This document shows, in pieces, positions 50,496-60,298 of a stretch of DNA of 64,000 bases (position 1 is its first letter; every line of letters starts with the position of its first letter). The notes beneath the pieces are model-generated. The model saw only the letters and a program-made list of their open reading frames with translations. It did not search any database and was not told where the DNA came from. This stretch comes from an uncultured Bacteroidales bacterium (GTDB lineage: Bacteria > Bacteroidota > Bacteroidia > Bacteroidales > Bacteroidaceae). The translations under genes and the position numbers were made by a program. The stretch spans positions 1-64,000 of the forward strand of contig CADCBO010000022.1 of assembly GCA_902799685.1 (NCBI GenBank). Direction: 5' to 3'.

Positions 50496-52844
50496 TTACT
50501 CGCTCTTGATCACATCGGCAGGATTCTGGGATGATGCCCTGCGGATGTTGTTGAATATTATCAGGCCTATGAACAGGATCATTCCGGCCAGGATGAGCAG
50601 ATATGTCCATACTCCTATCGGGGCCTGACGGACGTAAGCGGACTGCCAGCGGTGCATTATGATTGTGCCTATGGGGAATGCCACAAGGGCGGCAGCCACA
50701 ATTACCGGCAGGTAGTCCCTGATGAACAGGCGCAGCACATCTGCGCGTTTGGCTCCGTTTATCTTACGTACCGCAATCTCACGGCGGCGGCGCTCACATG
50801 AGAGCGACACTATGCTGAACACACCGCTCACGGCTATGATGATGCAGACTATGGTTATTATGAGCAGGAACTTACCCAATGCCAGCTCGGATTTAACATA
50901 GCTGTTTATATACTCATCCTCCATGTTTTTGATTGAATGATACACTCCGGGGTGAACATTCTCAAAAACCTGGTTTATCTTATCCTTAAGAGTGTTCCAA
51001 TCCGTGCCCTCCTTAACCCTGAACATGAACAGATTGGCCTGATTCACACCCGATATGCTGTTCTCCTGCTCATATTCATATACCAAGGGTATAGTAGCGC
51101 CCTTGGGACTTGTATAACACACATCCTTTATTACGCCCCTGACAATCAGAGGTTGGTAGTAGTTGAATATGGTTTTGCCAACAATCCGGTCTGCACCTCC
51201 CAGCAGATTGGCAAGAGTCTCACTTATTACAACCGCATTCTCCTGCTCATTCTCCCTGCTGAACAGTTCACCCGCAATGGGCTGAACCTCTATCATATCA
51301 AGATAGTCCCGGTTTGCTTCAATGTAAACCACGCTGATGTCCTGATCGGCAGTCATACTCTCAAAAGTGGTATCAATGGTAATGGCGGAACTACGGTGGT
51401 ACTGGAAATAGGAGTTATAGCCATACACCACCTTATCCATCTCGGGCAACTGTTTAAGCTGCTGCCTTACAGCATCCACCTCGGTTTCATTAAGCCCGAA
51501 TTGATATATGGAACCTATGTTGTGCTTTACGTATCCCATATCCCTGGAGCCAATCATAAAGTTGACCTGTCTGTGCATCACAACCGTGCAGAATATGGCG
51601 CACAGGCTTATGGCCAGCTGGAATCCTATGCTCATCTTATAGCCGGCTGTAGTACTGCCGCTGCTCAATGAACGGCCCAGGTACCTGGAGAGTTGCCTTT
51701 TGCTTACTACCGATGTTATAACCGATGCTATAAGGACCGATATGACACCAATTATCAATGCATAGAGAATGTATCCGCCCATAAAGAAACCAAAAGGTTT
51801 GTCTATTGTGCTGAACTGTGTAAAGTAGGGCAATGATAACAAGCATATTATGGCTCCTGTTACGATTGCGGCTATCAGCACTGCCGATATCTCCACTATG
51901 AACATCCTGAGTATCTGCATAGGCGTGGCGCCGTTTGCGTAACGCAGAGAAATCTCACGCATCCTGATGCCGATACGGGTTACCAGCATTGTGAAATAGT
52001 TGGTGAGTGAGCAGACTATCATAACCACTCCAAGCAGAAGCAGCACAATTATGTATCGGATGTTAAGGTTCATGACCTCAAGCGCCTCCTCCTGTCTCAG
52101 TTTGGTTATGGGCACCAGTTTATAGTTTTTGGTATCAACAAGTGTCCAGGAAAATTCCTCTCCGTCCGGAGCTGTATTGTTATAGGTAGTAAGCAGGGTG
52201 TCATTGGCAATCATATCGGCCAGGGAGCCTGCATTATCCCTGCTTACCCGCACAAAGTTAAGTGTAGTAAGTACGTACCTTGTGTTATATCTGTTAAGAT
52301 CATAGCCTTTAAGGAAATCATAATATATTGATGTAGGTTCCGTTGGGTTGGCTATAACGGATATTACGGTCAGCTGTCCCTGGTCGGTATAAAGCGTCTT
52401 GCCCAATGCATCGCCGTCAAACAGGATGTCGGCATACCTTTGGGTGATGGCTGCCTCAAAATAGGAAAGATTAAGATTAGTCTCCCCTTCCAGCACATTG
52501 ACATCAAAGAAATCCTGGAAACGGTCATCGATAGAAGTACCCTTAAGCGTGAATTCTGGTTTGCCGTCACGCATTATCCTATAGTCTTGCGGAATCTCAC
52601 ATCTGGTCCACTCCTCTATCTGCGGATATTTTCCGGCCAGATACTCACCCTCGGGGTATGATGTGTAAGGAAGAAACTCATGGTCGGCAGCATTGGAATT
52701 AGTGCCCATGACCAGATATATATCATAGATATATGTAAGCGAGCAGAAAACCATACCAAGTGCAACGGAGAGAACACCTACTGTTGACTGCAGCCTGTAC
52801 TTGGCCAGGTTGCGAAGCGCAATTTTAAGATTGTGGCGGAACAT
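50496..52844 (-). CDS. MacB/FtsX-type ABC permease (4)
   Basis: 782 residues. N-terminal helix (LQSTVGVLSVALGMVFCSLTYIYDI), periplasmic domain, three FtsX helices near residues 265-375 (IIVLLLLGVVMIVCSLTNYFTML; ISLRYANGATPMQILRMF), a second periplasmic domain, and a last block with CERRRREIAVRKINGAKRADVLRLFIRDYL. It ends in QNPADVIKSE, like the other three. It is a single-gene unit under regulon promoter D and lacks its own ATPase. Confidence 0.93.
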   Translation of the reverse strand: MFRHNLKIALRNLAKYRLQSTVGVLSVALGMVFCSLTYIYDIYLVMGTNSNAADHEFLPYTSYPEGEYLAGKYPQIEEWTRCEIPQDYRIMRDGKPEFTLKGTSIDDRFQDFFDVNVLEGETNLNLSYFEAAITQRYADILFDGDALGKTLYTDQGQLTVISVIANPTEPTSIYYDFLKGYDLNRYNTRYVLTTLNFVRVSRDNAGSLADMIANDTLLTTYNNTAPDGEEFSWTLVDTKNYKLVPITKLRQEEALEVMNLNIRYIIVLLLLGVVMIVCSLTNYFTMLVTRIGIRMREISLRYANGATPMQILRMFIVEISAVLIAAIVTGAIICLLSLPYFTQFSTIDKPFGFFMGGYILYALIIGVISVLIASVITSVVSKRQLSRYLGRSLSSGSTTAGYKMSIGFQLAISLCAIFCTVVMHRQVNFMIGSRDMGYVKHNIGSIYQFGLNETEVDAVRQQLKQLPEMDKVVYGYNSYFQYHRSSAITIDTTFESMTADQDISVVYIEANRDYLDMIEVQPIAGELFSRENEQENAVVISETLANLLGGADRIVGKTIFNYYQPLIVRGVIKDVCYTSPKGATIPLVYEYEQENSISGVNQANLFMFRVKEGTDWNTLKDKINQVFENVHPGVYHSIKNMEDEYINSYVKSELALGKFLLIITIVCIIIAVSGVFSIVSLSCERRRREIAVRKINGAKRADVLRLFIRDYLPVIVAAALVAFPIGTIIMHRWQSAYVRQAPIGVWTYLLILAGMILFIGLIIFNNIRRASSQNPADVIKSE

Positions 52845-52870
52845 CTGTAACTATTGTTTAATTTGCACCC

Positions 52871-52955
52871 CAAAATTACCCTGCCCCAAGCCCACAACCC
52901 AAACAAAAATGGCAAAATCGCTTTTTCCGCCCCAAAATTGTCTAATTTTTTGACA
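52871..52955 (-). promoter_or_regulatory. Regulon promoter D (permease 4)
   Basis: Minus-strand TGTCAAAAAATTAGAC starts at 52955; TTTG ends at 52900, with its TTG 53 bases after the motif start; TAATTTTG (52878-52871) follows after 21 bases. One base differs from sites B and C in the conserved block (GACAATTTT instead of GACGATTTT). Confidence 0.85.
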
Positions 52956-52969
52956 CCTTGGTAAAAAGC

Positions 52970-53005
52970 AATAAAAAATGAAGGACAGCCTAAGCCGTCC
53001 TTCAT
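52970..53005 (-). terminator. Terminator of the fimbrillin operon
   Basis: ATGAAGGAC (52978-52986) and GTCCTTCAT (52997-53005) form a nine-pair stem followed on the minus strand by a T-rich run (52973-52977), just after the last fimbrillin gene. Confidence 0.8.
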
Positions 53006-53028
53006 CACTATCAAGTTTTCAATAGTTA

Positions 53029-55749
53029 TTATGGATACATTGGACCAGTTGCCTGTTTTACAAGACGAACAGGTAGATAATATGAGGCCCCAGTATTTGT
53101 ATGTGTTGTACCCTGAATCGCGTTCGAATCAATCTGGGTATAATATCCTGACTGAGCATCATTATAATATGTAGAAGTCCAATATTTGCCTTCACTTCCT
53201 GTAAGTAGATATTTCCAACTTCCATTGTAATACCCAGTACAACTGATAAACAAGCACTGCTCATCCAGGAATTTTTTAAGGGTATCATAATCTATCAGAT
53301 TATCACTGTATTTTGAATTCTGACCAATTACAGCTAGATTCACATCAGGAATATTAGCACCGTCTCTGAACAGTATTACTCCTAAATAAGTCTTATTGTC
53401 CTTATTGACAGTAACCCTCGCAAACGGATGGGGGCGACTTGTATTGTATTTATCAGTATCCAATATAGTATTGCCAATTCTAATCTCAGTTTTCGGCGTA
53501 CCCTTGAAAATCTGATAGATATCACCATTTTGACCTCCTCCTGTAGGGAAGCTCCATCCTTCCGGAAGTTTGGTACTGGTGGTTGCTATATTATTACCGT
53601 CACTACCTAAATCTGTGCGCAAGTCAAACCATTTGAAATAATATTTGTTTAAACTTTCGGCATTATTGAAATAGTCGTAGATTTCAAACACATTGAAATT
53701 GCTTCCATCACGTTCGTTCGTAAGGCCATAGTTTCCATCATCCTTCTTATACAAGATTCCCGGTGAAACCCAGTAACCACGGAATGCCAGATTCATTGAA
53801 CTAAGGCATTTGACTGTACCTGAAGCTGATGCAGAAATACCGGTTTGTACATAATCATCATCCACGGATGCGGTAACAACTGAAGATCCTTCAGCAACAC
53901 CAGTAGCCTGAGTGGAATTGCCGGTTGCTGCCGAAATTGTAACATAGTCTGTCGAACCGGAAACCCATGAAATGGTAGGCAGTGTACCTACTGTGCCCAG
54001 ATTTGTATGGGTTAGCGTGGCTGTTAACGTTACCTTTCCACCTACACCTACATAGGAAGATGCAGGTGTAACAGAAATACCGGTTATCTCATTAACATAA
54101 ACATCATAAGATGCCGATGCAGAGCCGCTCATTCCATCGCGTTTAGCTGTTGCCGTAATCTTGGCGGTACCGGAGGAGCCGGTCAGGGTAACAGTTCCGT
54201 CTTCTGCAACCGTAGCTACCGAGGTGGCATCCGAAGCCCATTCGATTGTACAGCCGCTAAGCGGATTGCCTTCCATATCATTTACTGCCACTTCAGGTGC
54301 TGCCAGCGATGTCTGATTCTTCCATACTGTTACGGCGGTGACAGGATTACCGCTGTTAGTAAGATTTACTGAGCCAATGGAAGCTATGTTTTGAGGCAAA
54401 TCAGTGTTTATGGGATCTGTCTCTACCCAGGACTTGACTTCGGCATCAAGCTTGACGCTGGTCAGGCCCAGATGGATATTGAGCACATAACACTTGCCGG
54501 CAGAAAGAATCATGTCGGGAATGTTTTTGGTGATGACATTCTCAACACTTACACCGTGAGTAACACCGTCGCTAAGATAGCCCAGCAGTTTGGAGTCGGC
54601 AGTCTCAATGTCATAGACTATGGTTACTGACAAGGGTACACCGGTTACCGGCACCACCATGATTGGAGCATCTGCAGTGGTACTGGCAAAAAGGTTTACG
54701 GGCTGATGCTTAACACCATCCAAAACAGCAGGATCGTAAGGCTGTGACTGAATAAGGCCGGCATTAAGGCCTGCAGGGGTCTCATTGGGATCCTGCGCAG
54801 TTGTCATACCTTCTATACCGTTAGTACGGCCATCATGAATGGTCACCGGTTCACGTTTTACACGGCCTGTACCCGAAATGTCAAACCATGCAGGGCCGTT
54901 GGTCTTATTGCTGTTCAGGTTGAGTGAACCACGTAGCGCAAAGCCGTTGAATGTAACAGAACGCACATAAACCCGAGTGCCGTCATTGGCTAGCTCTTCG
55001 CCGTTATGGCTCTCCACATCAATATCGGCATCAACCTGTACATTCAACTGTGCCAATGCATGATTAAAATCAAAAGCTATCTTATCGCCGGTCTTGGGCT
55101 TGATAACGTTTAAGAAGGGATAACCCTGATCAACGTTATTCTGGTCACCATCAACTGAAGAGGTGAAGTTTTCTGCGGCAACGCCCCAGCACAAATCCAC
55201 ACCGTTTCCGGGCACCAGATTGGTTTCATACATCACCATAGGGTCTCCGGCAGTGATGTTACGTGTCATACCTATTATACCCGATGTGCCGTCGCCCGTA
55301 ACCAGACCGGTTGAAGGTGTAACTGCCACATAGGGGGCATAAGCAAAGAAAGTAAGGCGGTCAGCCGTTTCACTGGAGGCCTCGGCACCGAACTCGTTGG
55401 GCCAGTACTTGACAGGCTCATAAGTCCAAGTGTTGGTGGTACCCACGGTCTTGTATTCCACCTTCTGGTTATACATAAAGTCAGGCTTGGAAGTCTCGTT
55501 GTAAAGAGCTCCGTTACCGTAATAGGCAAACACACCAAAACCGGCACCAGCCTCTTTGAGGCGGTCTGTGGTCAGTTGGCCTGCAAGGCCAGCTTTTGTA
55601 GATGTGCTTTTGTTCACATACACACTGAAATTGACAGCCTCAGGATCAACCGTTTTCAGATTCTTGATAGAATTATCCGAATCGGTGCTGACTGAGCACG
55701 AGGCCAGAAGGGCTGCCATTATAACGTATATAAATAACCTCTTTTTCAT
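53029..55749 (-). CDS. Fimbrillin-family lipoprotein with Big_2 repeats and a C-terminal FISUMP/DUF1566-like domain
   Basis: 906 residues, lipobox LLASC. The fimbrillin part (residues about 35-460) has FGVFAYYGNGALYN, PDFMYNQKVEY, YEPVKYWPNEFG and RLTFFAYAPYV, shared with its paralogues. Two Ig-like Big_2 domains follow (WASDATSVATVAEDGTVTLTG and ITGISVTPASSYVGVGGKVTL). The last 220 residues (LPEGWSFP, GVILFRDG, GSEGKYWTSTYYND, YYLPVRLVK) look like the FISUMP/DUF1566 type of C-terminal domain. The long exposed modular tail suggests a pilus tip or adhesin subunit. It is the last gene of the operon, two bases after the next paralogue. Confidence 0.87.
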   Translation of the reverse strand: MKKRLFIYVIMAALLASCSVSTDSDNSIKNLKTVDPEAVNFSVYVNKSTSTKAGLAGQLTTDRLKEAGAGFGVFAYYGNGALYNETSKPDFMYNQKVEYKTVGTTNTWTYEPVKYWPNEFGAEASSETADRLTFFAYAPYVAVTPSTGLVTGDGTSGIIGMTRNITAGDPMVMYETNLVPGNGVDLCWGVAAENFTSSVDGDQNNVDQGYPFLNVIKPKTGDKIAFDFNHALAQLNVQVDADIDVESHNGEELANDGTRVYVRSVTFNGFALRGSLNLNSNKTNGPAWFDISGTGRVKREPVTIHDGRTNGIEGMTTAQDPNETPAGLNAGLIQSQPYDPAVLDGVKHQPVNLFASTTADAPIMVVPVTGVPLSVTIVYDIETADSKLLGYLSDGVTHGVSVENVITKNIPDMILSAGKCYVLNIHLGLTSVKLDAEVKSWVETDPINTDLPQNIASIGSVNLTNSGNPVTAVTVWKNQTSLAAPEVAVNDMEGNPLSGCTIEWASDATSVATVAEDGTVTLTGSSGTAKITATAKRDGMSGSASASYDVYVNEITGISVTPASSYVGVGGKVTLTATLTHTNLGTVGTLPTISWVSGSTDYVTISAATGNSTQATGVAEGSSVVTASVDDDYVQTGISASASGTVKCLSSMNLAFRGYWVSPGILYKKDDGNYGLTNERDGSNFNVFEIYDYFNNAESLNKYYFKWFDLRTDLGSDGNNIATTSTKLPEGWSFPTGGGQNGDIYQIFKGTPKTEIRIGNTILDTDKYNTSRPHPFARVTVNKDNKTYLGVILFRDGANIPDVNLAVIGQNSKYSDNLIDYDTLKKFLDEQCLFISCTGYYNGSWKYLLTGSEGKYWTSTYYNDAQSGYYTQIDSNAIQGTTHTNTGASYYLPVRLVKQATGPMYP

Positions 55750-55751
55750 CG

Positions 55752-57884
55752 TTAATTCATTTTCTTAACAAGACGTACTGGGTAATATTCAGTGTTGATT
55801 CCTTGAGAAATGGCCACCCATTCAGAATCATATTCCACTTGTAAAAAATAGACAGAATTGTTATCCTTTTCTTGGTAATCATTACACCAATAATATCCGA
55901 TAGGATAGTAATCACCAAGTCCATCTCTCCATTCGAATGCAGTGGAGTAGTAACCTGTTACAGGCAAGAAACGGCAATTTTTGGATATCAAATAATCGTA
56001 ATCATCCGAAGAAAGGACAATTTTATCGAAACCATAATCGCCATCTTCCTCATTGAAATAGTTCTCCAGGCCTGTTAGAGATGTCAAATCAATATCTGTC
56101 TCATCTGGAACCAGCAACAAAGCAGGTATATTCAATGTCCCTTTAGAAACAGTAACCAGAGCATATCCATAATCCACAGATTGACTATTAACGGTAATAT
56201 TAGTAGCACTTCCAAAAATAATTTGGTGCCAGCCTGTTCCATCTCCATAAGGGGGATCACCAGCGCCTGGGAATGTCCAACCATCGGGTAGTTTGTCACT
56301 GTCTGACTTTATATTACCATCTGCGTCCTGTCCCAATTCACTCTGAAGCGAAGTCCACTGGAAATAATACTTATTTTTACTTTCATCATTCGCATAATAA
56401 TCCAACACCTCAAACTGATTGGAGCCATCAGTAAGCGAGTATGTGACTTCTGTACCATTATCAGTACGCATTAGGATACCCTTTGAAACATCATATCCAC
56501 GGAAAAGGCTTGATGTGGTTGGAGTTGTCCCGGTGGTGGTATTAACCGGTAAATCAGCATTTGCATAGGAAGTGTTGTCCCAATCGGTAACCTTGGCATC
56601 AAACTTTACGCTGGTCAGTCCCAGATGCAGGCCAATTACATATTTCTTGCCGGCCTGCAGTATCATGTTTCCGCCGCCGGTCAGCTGGATGGACTTGGTG
56701 ATGGTGTTTTCAACGCTGATACCGCGGGTAACGCCGTCACTCAGGTAGCCGGGCAGGCTGGGGTCGGCAGTCTCAATATCATATACAATAGTGACCTTGA
56801 CCGGAACACCTGATGTAGGAATGACCAGGATAGGAGCATCTGCTTGGGTGCTGTTAAAGAGATTGACGGCGGTATTGGTCACGCCTTGTGATGTGCCGTT
56901 CTGGATGATATCCGGATGGAGTCCGGCCGGAACTTCATTCACATCCTGCGCAATGGCTTCCAGACCTTCTGTGCGGCCGTCATGGATTGTTACGGGATCA
57001 CGTTTAAGATAACCGGTTCCGGAAAGGTCAAACCATGCGGGACCGTTAGAGGTATTGCTGTTAAGGTTGAGCGAACCGCGCAGTGTAAAACCGTTGAAAG
57101 TTACGGAACGCACGTATATATGCGTTTGTGCAGCCAGTGAGCTTGTGTTGTGGCTCTCCACGTCAATATCGGCATCCACCTGGACGTTGAGCTGAGCCAG
57201 CGCGTGGTTGAATTCAAACGTCAGGCGGTCACCTGTCTTGGGCTTGATCAAATCTATGAAAGGGCTGCCTTTGTCAACATGGTTGTTGTTTCCGTCCACA
57301 GATGACGTAAAATCGGCAGCGGCCACGCCCCAGCATAAATCCACGCCGGAACCCGGTGTAAGGCTTGCGCTGTACATTGCCATGGGATCGCCCGATGCAA
57401 TGTTGCGTGAAAGACCTATAATGCCGGTTGTAGCCGCATCGCCAGTGGCCGTAACCACACCGGTAAGAGGTGTAACCTCAACATACGGTGCGTATGCAAA
57501 GAATGTGAGCCTGTCGGCAGCCTCGCTCGAAGCGGCGGCACCGAATTCATTAGGCCAGTACTTGATGGGGTGATAGTCCCATTTGCCGGAAACATAAGTA
57601 ACTTTTTCGTTGTACATGAAATCCGGTTTTGAAGACTCGTTGTACAACGCGCCGTTACCGTAAAAGCCGAACACGCCAAAGCCGCCGTCCGCTTCCTGAA
57701 GTGTAGCGGTTGTCAGCTCGCCTGTCTTTCCGGCCTTGGAAGTCACGCCGCGGTTTACATAGACCCCGAAACCTATGGCCGTAGAGTCAGAGTCTGTCCG
57801 GGTCTTTTCCACGTCCGCCATATGCATATCGCACGAGGTCAGGATTGTGGCTGTTATAGCTAAAGACAAAAGTAATCTTTTCAT
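55752..57884 (-). CDS. Fimbrillin-family lipoprotein with C-terminal FISUMP/DUF1566-like domain
   Basis: 710 residues, lipobox ILTSC. It carries NRGVTSKAGKTGELTT near the mature start, where fimbrillins are cut at an arginine during type V pilus assembly. The fimbrillin part closely matches the neighbouring paralogues (FGVFGFYGNGALYN, YHPIKYWPNEFG, RLTFFAYAPYVEVTP, LTFEFNHALAQLNVQVDADID). The C-terminal 230 residues (GYDVSKGILMRTDNG, LPDGWTFP, LPVTGYY, YYPVRLVKK) match the end of the 53029 protein, but the Big_2 domains are missing here. A likely minor or tip pilin. Confidence 0.87.
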   Translation of the reverse strand: MKRLLLSLAITATILTSCDMHMADVEKTRTDSDSTAIGFGVYVNRGVTSKAGKTGELTTATLQEADGGFGVFGFYGNGALYNESSKPDFMYNEKVTYVSGKWDYHPIKYWPNEFGAAASSEAADRLTFFAYAPYVEVTPLTGVVTATGDAATTGIIGLSRNIASGDPMAMYSASLTPGSGVDLCWGVAAADFTSSVDGNNNHVDKGSPFIDLIKPKTGDRLTFEFNHALAQLNVQVDADIDVESHNTSSLAAQTHIYVRSVTFNGFTLRGSLNLNSNTSNGPAWFDLSGTGYLKRDPVTIHDGRTEGLEAIAQDVNEVPAGLHPDIIQNGTSQGVTNTAVNLFNSTQADAPILVIPTSGVPVKVTIVYDIETADPSLPGYLSDGVTRGISVENTITKSIQLTGGGNMILQAGKKYVIGLHLGLTSVKFDAKVTDWDNTSYANADLPVNTTTGTTPTTSSLFRGYDVSKGILMRTDNGTEVTYSLTDGSNQFEVLDYYANDESKNKYYFQWTSLQSELGQDADGNIKSDSDKLPDGWTFPGAGDPPYGDGTGWHQIIFGSATNITVNSQSVDYGYALVTVSKGTLNIPALLLVPDETDIDLTSLTGLENYFNEEDGDYGFDKIVLSSDDYDYLISKNCRFLPVTGYYSTAFEWRDGLGDYYPIGYYWCNDYQEKDNNSVYFLQVEYDSEWVAISQGINTEYYPVRLVKKMN

Positions 57885-57886
57885 CC

Positions 57887-58900
57887 TTATAGATTTGTCA
57901 GATTGATATTGATTTCCAGTTTCTTACCTTCCTGCAGAAGGCTTTTCAGCAGAATTTCGCTCTCAGTGGTGCGCTCCACCGGAGCAGTGGACGGATCGTC
58001 ATAATTCACAACATATGTGACATGCGCCGTAGCTTTTTGCGGGTATCCCGTGGCCTCGGCCGGAATGCATAACACACCTTGTCCTTCAAAAGTCTTGGGC
58101 AAGGTTTCATTTCCGTTCGACAGCAACGTGACGCTTCGGGTGGTCACTACTTCTTCACTCTGTACTACAGACCAGTTGGCTGTGCCGCGGTTCCATAATA
58201 CAAGACGTGCTTTTGCGGTGAGAGTATAGTCTATCTTAACTTCCTTGAGACGGATCTCAAAACCGCTGCCGGCAGCTGAGCTGCTGATATTAACAGTATC
58301 GCCGATACAAGCCAGCGCATGCTTGAAAGTGAATTCCAGCTTTGAGCCGGTCTTGGGCTTTTTCTGGTCAAGCAGCGGCTGGGCATAAAGCAGATCCACC
58401 TGGCCGGCCACGTCATCGGACAGCCGGTACAGTATCCACGGATCGCCGGACTCCTGCTCAAGTATGCATGACGGGATGCATGTGTTGCTGCCGTCACTGT
58501 AAGGCGCGTAGGCAAAGAAGCTTACGTAATAGGGGTTGTCGCCGGTGACATCGGTAGCTTCCCCCTGGCCGTTGGGCCAGTATTTGACGGGCTCATACCG
58601 CCAGTTGCCGGAGGACCATTCCAGCCTCTGGTTGTACATGAAGCTGGAATTGGCATTACTCTCGGCGTATTTGTGCAGGCCCGTGTAGCAGGCGAATACG
58701 CCGAAGCCGGCCGATTGCAGGCTGTTGTCATCGTTTATCTCGTTTGCGGCTCGCGTGAGGGGCATGTCGCCCGACACCACCGCCGAGAATACGATTGCCG
58801 TGCGTTCATCCGGCTGCAGTTGGTCTTTTTCTGTGCACGCCTGGCCGGCCAGCATGGCCAGCAGGAGCACGGTTGCTGTGGTACACGGGGTGCGCATCAT
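57887..58900 (-). CDS. Short fimbrillin-family lipoprotein
   Basis: 337 residues with signal and lipobox around AGQAC. The conserved fimbrillin N-half is present (FGVFACYTGLHKYAE, SSFMYNQRLEW, YEPVKYWPNGQGE, VSFFAYAPYSDG; LEFTFKHALACIGDTV). The end is short: it stops after the strand LLQEGKKLEININLTNL with no extra domain. It is the most divergent member of the four and is encoded two bases before the 55752 gene in the transcript. Likely a structural or accessory pilin. Confidence 0.85.
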   Translation of the reverse strand: MMRTPCTTATVLLLAMLAGQACTEKDQLQPDERTAIVFSAVVSGDMPLTRAANEINDDNSLQSAGFGVFACYTGLHKYAESNANSSFMYNQRLEWSSGNWRYEPVKYWPNGQGEATDVTGDNPYYVSFFAYAPYSDGSNTCIPSCILEQESGDPWILYRLSDDVAGQVDLLYAQPLLDQKKPKTGSKLEFTFKHALACIGDTVNISSSAAGSGFEIRLKEVKIDYTLTAKARLVLWNRGTANWSVVQSEEVVTTRSVTLLSNGNETLPKTFEGQGVLCIPAEATGYPQKATAHVTYVVNYDDPSTAPVERTTESEILLKSLLQEGKKLEININLTNL

Positions 58901-58909
58901 TCTAATTGT

Positions 58910-60265
58910 TTAGTTTGCGTTCTGGGGAACATCCAGATTTGTATTGGCAGCGCTGTCATCCCAATTGCTTACAGAAGCATCAAATTTAACGCTGGTCAAA
59001 CCTATATGCATGGCGATGGTGTATTTCTTACCGGCTTCGAGAGTGAAGTCTGTGCCGCCCATCTGGATGGTCTTGGAGATAGAGTTCTCTACTGTGCTGC
59101 CGTGAGTCACACCGTCTGAAAGCAGGGTTGAAAGCTTGTCGTCACGGGTCTCAACATCATACACAATGGTAACCTTGAGAGGCTCGCTGGTAGGAATCAC
59201 GAATACTGATGCAGTAGCTGTTGTGGAGTTGAACAAGTTGACAACGGTCTTGGTAACACCAACTGAAAGATCGGCCGAACTGTAGGGCTTGGACTGTACA
59301 AGTACAGGGTTCAGGCCGGTCGGGGTCTCGTTACGGGCCTCGGCTCCCTCTACGCCTTCCTTGCTGTCACGACGGCCGTCATATACTGTGAGCACCTCTG
59401 CCAGAGGAGCACCGGTACCTGAAAAATCAGTCCAAAGCGGACCTGCGGCAACAGTACTGTTAAGATTCAGGGCACCCTTGGTAGCCAGACCCTCAAAGCT
59501 GACTGAACGTACAAATATACGGGTATTGGCATCAACGTCAGTACCGGCAGTGGTTGCATCGACTGCGGCATCAATCTGGACGTTAAGGGCTGAAAGTGCA
59601 TGATGGAAGTCAAATTCAATCTTGTCACCAAGTTTGGTTTTTACAACGTCGATGTAAGGAGCACCGGCTGCAACATGGTTGTTGTTGCCGTCAACAGAAG
59701 CGGTAAGTCCGCTCTTGGATACACCCCAGCACAGGTCAACGCCACTGCCCGGATCCATGTTAACGATATATTTTACAAGAGGATCGCCACCTACGCTGTT
59801 GCGTGACAGGGCTGCTATTCCGGATGCGTTGTCGCCGGTAACCATACCGTTGGAGGGAGTAACCTCAACATACGGAGCGTATGTAAAGAATGTAAGGCGG
59901 TCAATCTCATCGCTGCCGGCAGCTGCGCCAAACTCATTGGGCCAGTATTTAACCGGCTCATATATCCAGTTGCCACCGCTGTAGGTAACCTTTTCATTGT
60001 ACATGAAGCTGGGACCTGCCACGCCTGTATAAGGCTCATCGGCAGTATAATAGGCAAATACGCCAAAGCCTGCGGTAGCTGCCTGCAGACCTGCTGTTGT
60101 AAGTTCACCGGCTGCGCCAGCCTTGGAAGTCACGCCACGGTTAAGATAAGCGCTGAAACTGATGGCCTGTTCTGTCATCTTTCCGGTTTCTTCGACGGAA
60201 TCAATGTTAACATTGCAGGAGGCAACCATTGCTGCCACTGCCAAAATCGTAATTGATTTTTTCAT
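58910..60265 (-). CDS. Fimbrillin-family lipoprotein, candidate major pilin
   Basis: 451 residues, lipobox MVASC. LNRGVTSKAGAAGELTT supplies the arginine before the mature strand, as in type V pilins. It shares FGVFAYYTADEPY, SFMYNEKVTYSGGNWIYEPVKYWP-like and RLTFFTYAPYVEVTP segments with its neighbours, and ends soon after the common LEAGKKYTIAMHIGLTSVKFDASVSNWDD block. Without additional domains, and placed first after the anchor gene, it is the best candidate for the main shaft subunit. Confidence 0.87.
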   Translation of the reverse strand: MKKSITILAVAAMVASCNVNIDSVEETGKMTEQAISFSAYLNRGVTSKAGAAGELTTAGLQAATAGFGVFAYYTADEPYTGVAGPSFMYNEKVTYSGGNWIYEPVKYWPNEFGAAAGSDEIDRLTFFTYAPYVEVTPSNGMVTGDNASGIAALSRNSVGGDPLVKYIVNMDPGSGVDLCWGVSKSGLTASVDGNNNHVAAGAPYIDVVKTKLGDKIEFDFHHALSALNVQIDAAVDATTAGTDVDANTRIFVRSVSFEGLATKGALNLNSTVAAGPLWTDFSGTGAPLAEVLTVYDGRRDSKEGVEGAEARNETPTGLNPVLVQSKPYSSADLSVGVTKTVVNLFNSTTATASVFVIPTSEPLKVTIVYDVETRDDKLSTLLSDGVTHGSTVENSISKTIQMGGTDFTLEAGKKYTIAMHIGLTSVKFDASVSNWDDSAANTNLDVPQNAN

Positions 60266-60298
60266 AATTGTATTTGTTAAATAATAATATATATTGTT

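Noticed and set aside
44273-52955. Sigma-54 promoters (GG-N10-GC) inside the shared efflux motif
   Set aside because: TGGGGC-N5-GTGC fits at site B and partly at D, but the GC is lost at C and the GG block at A, while all four keep perfect -33/-7 boxes.
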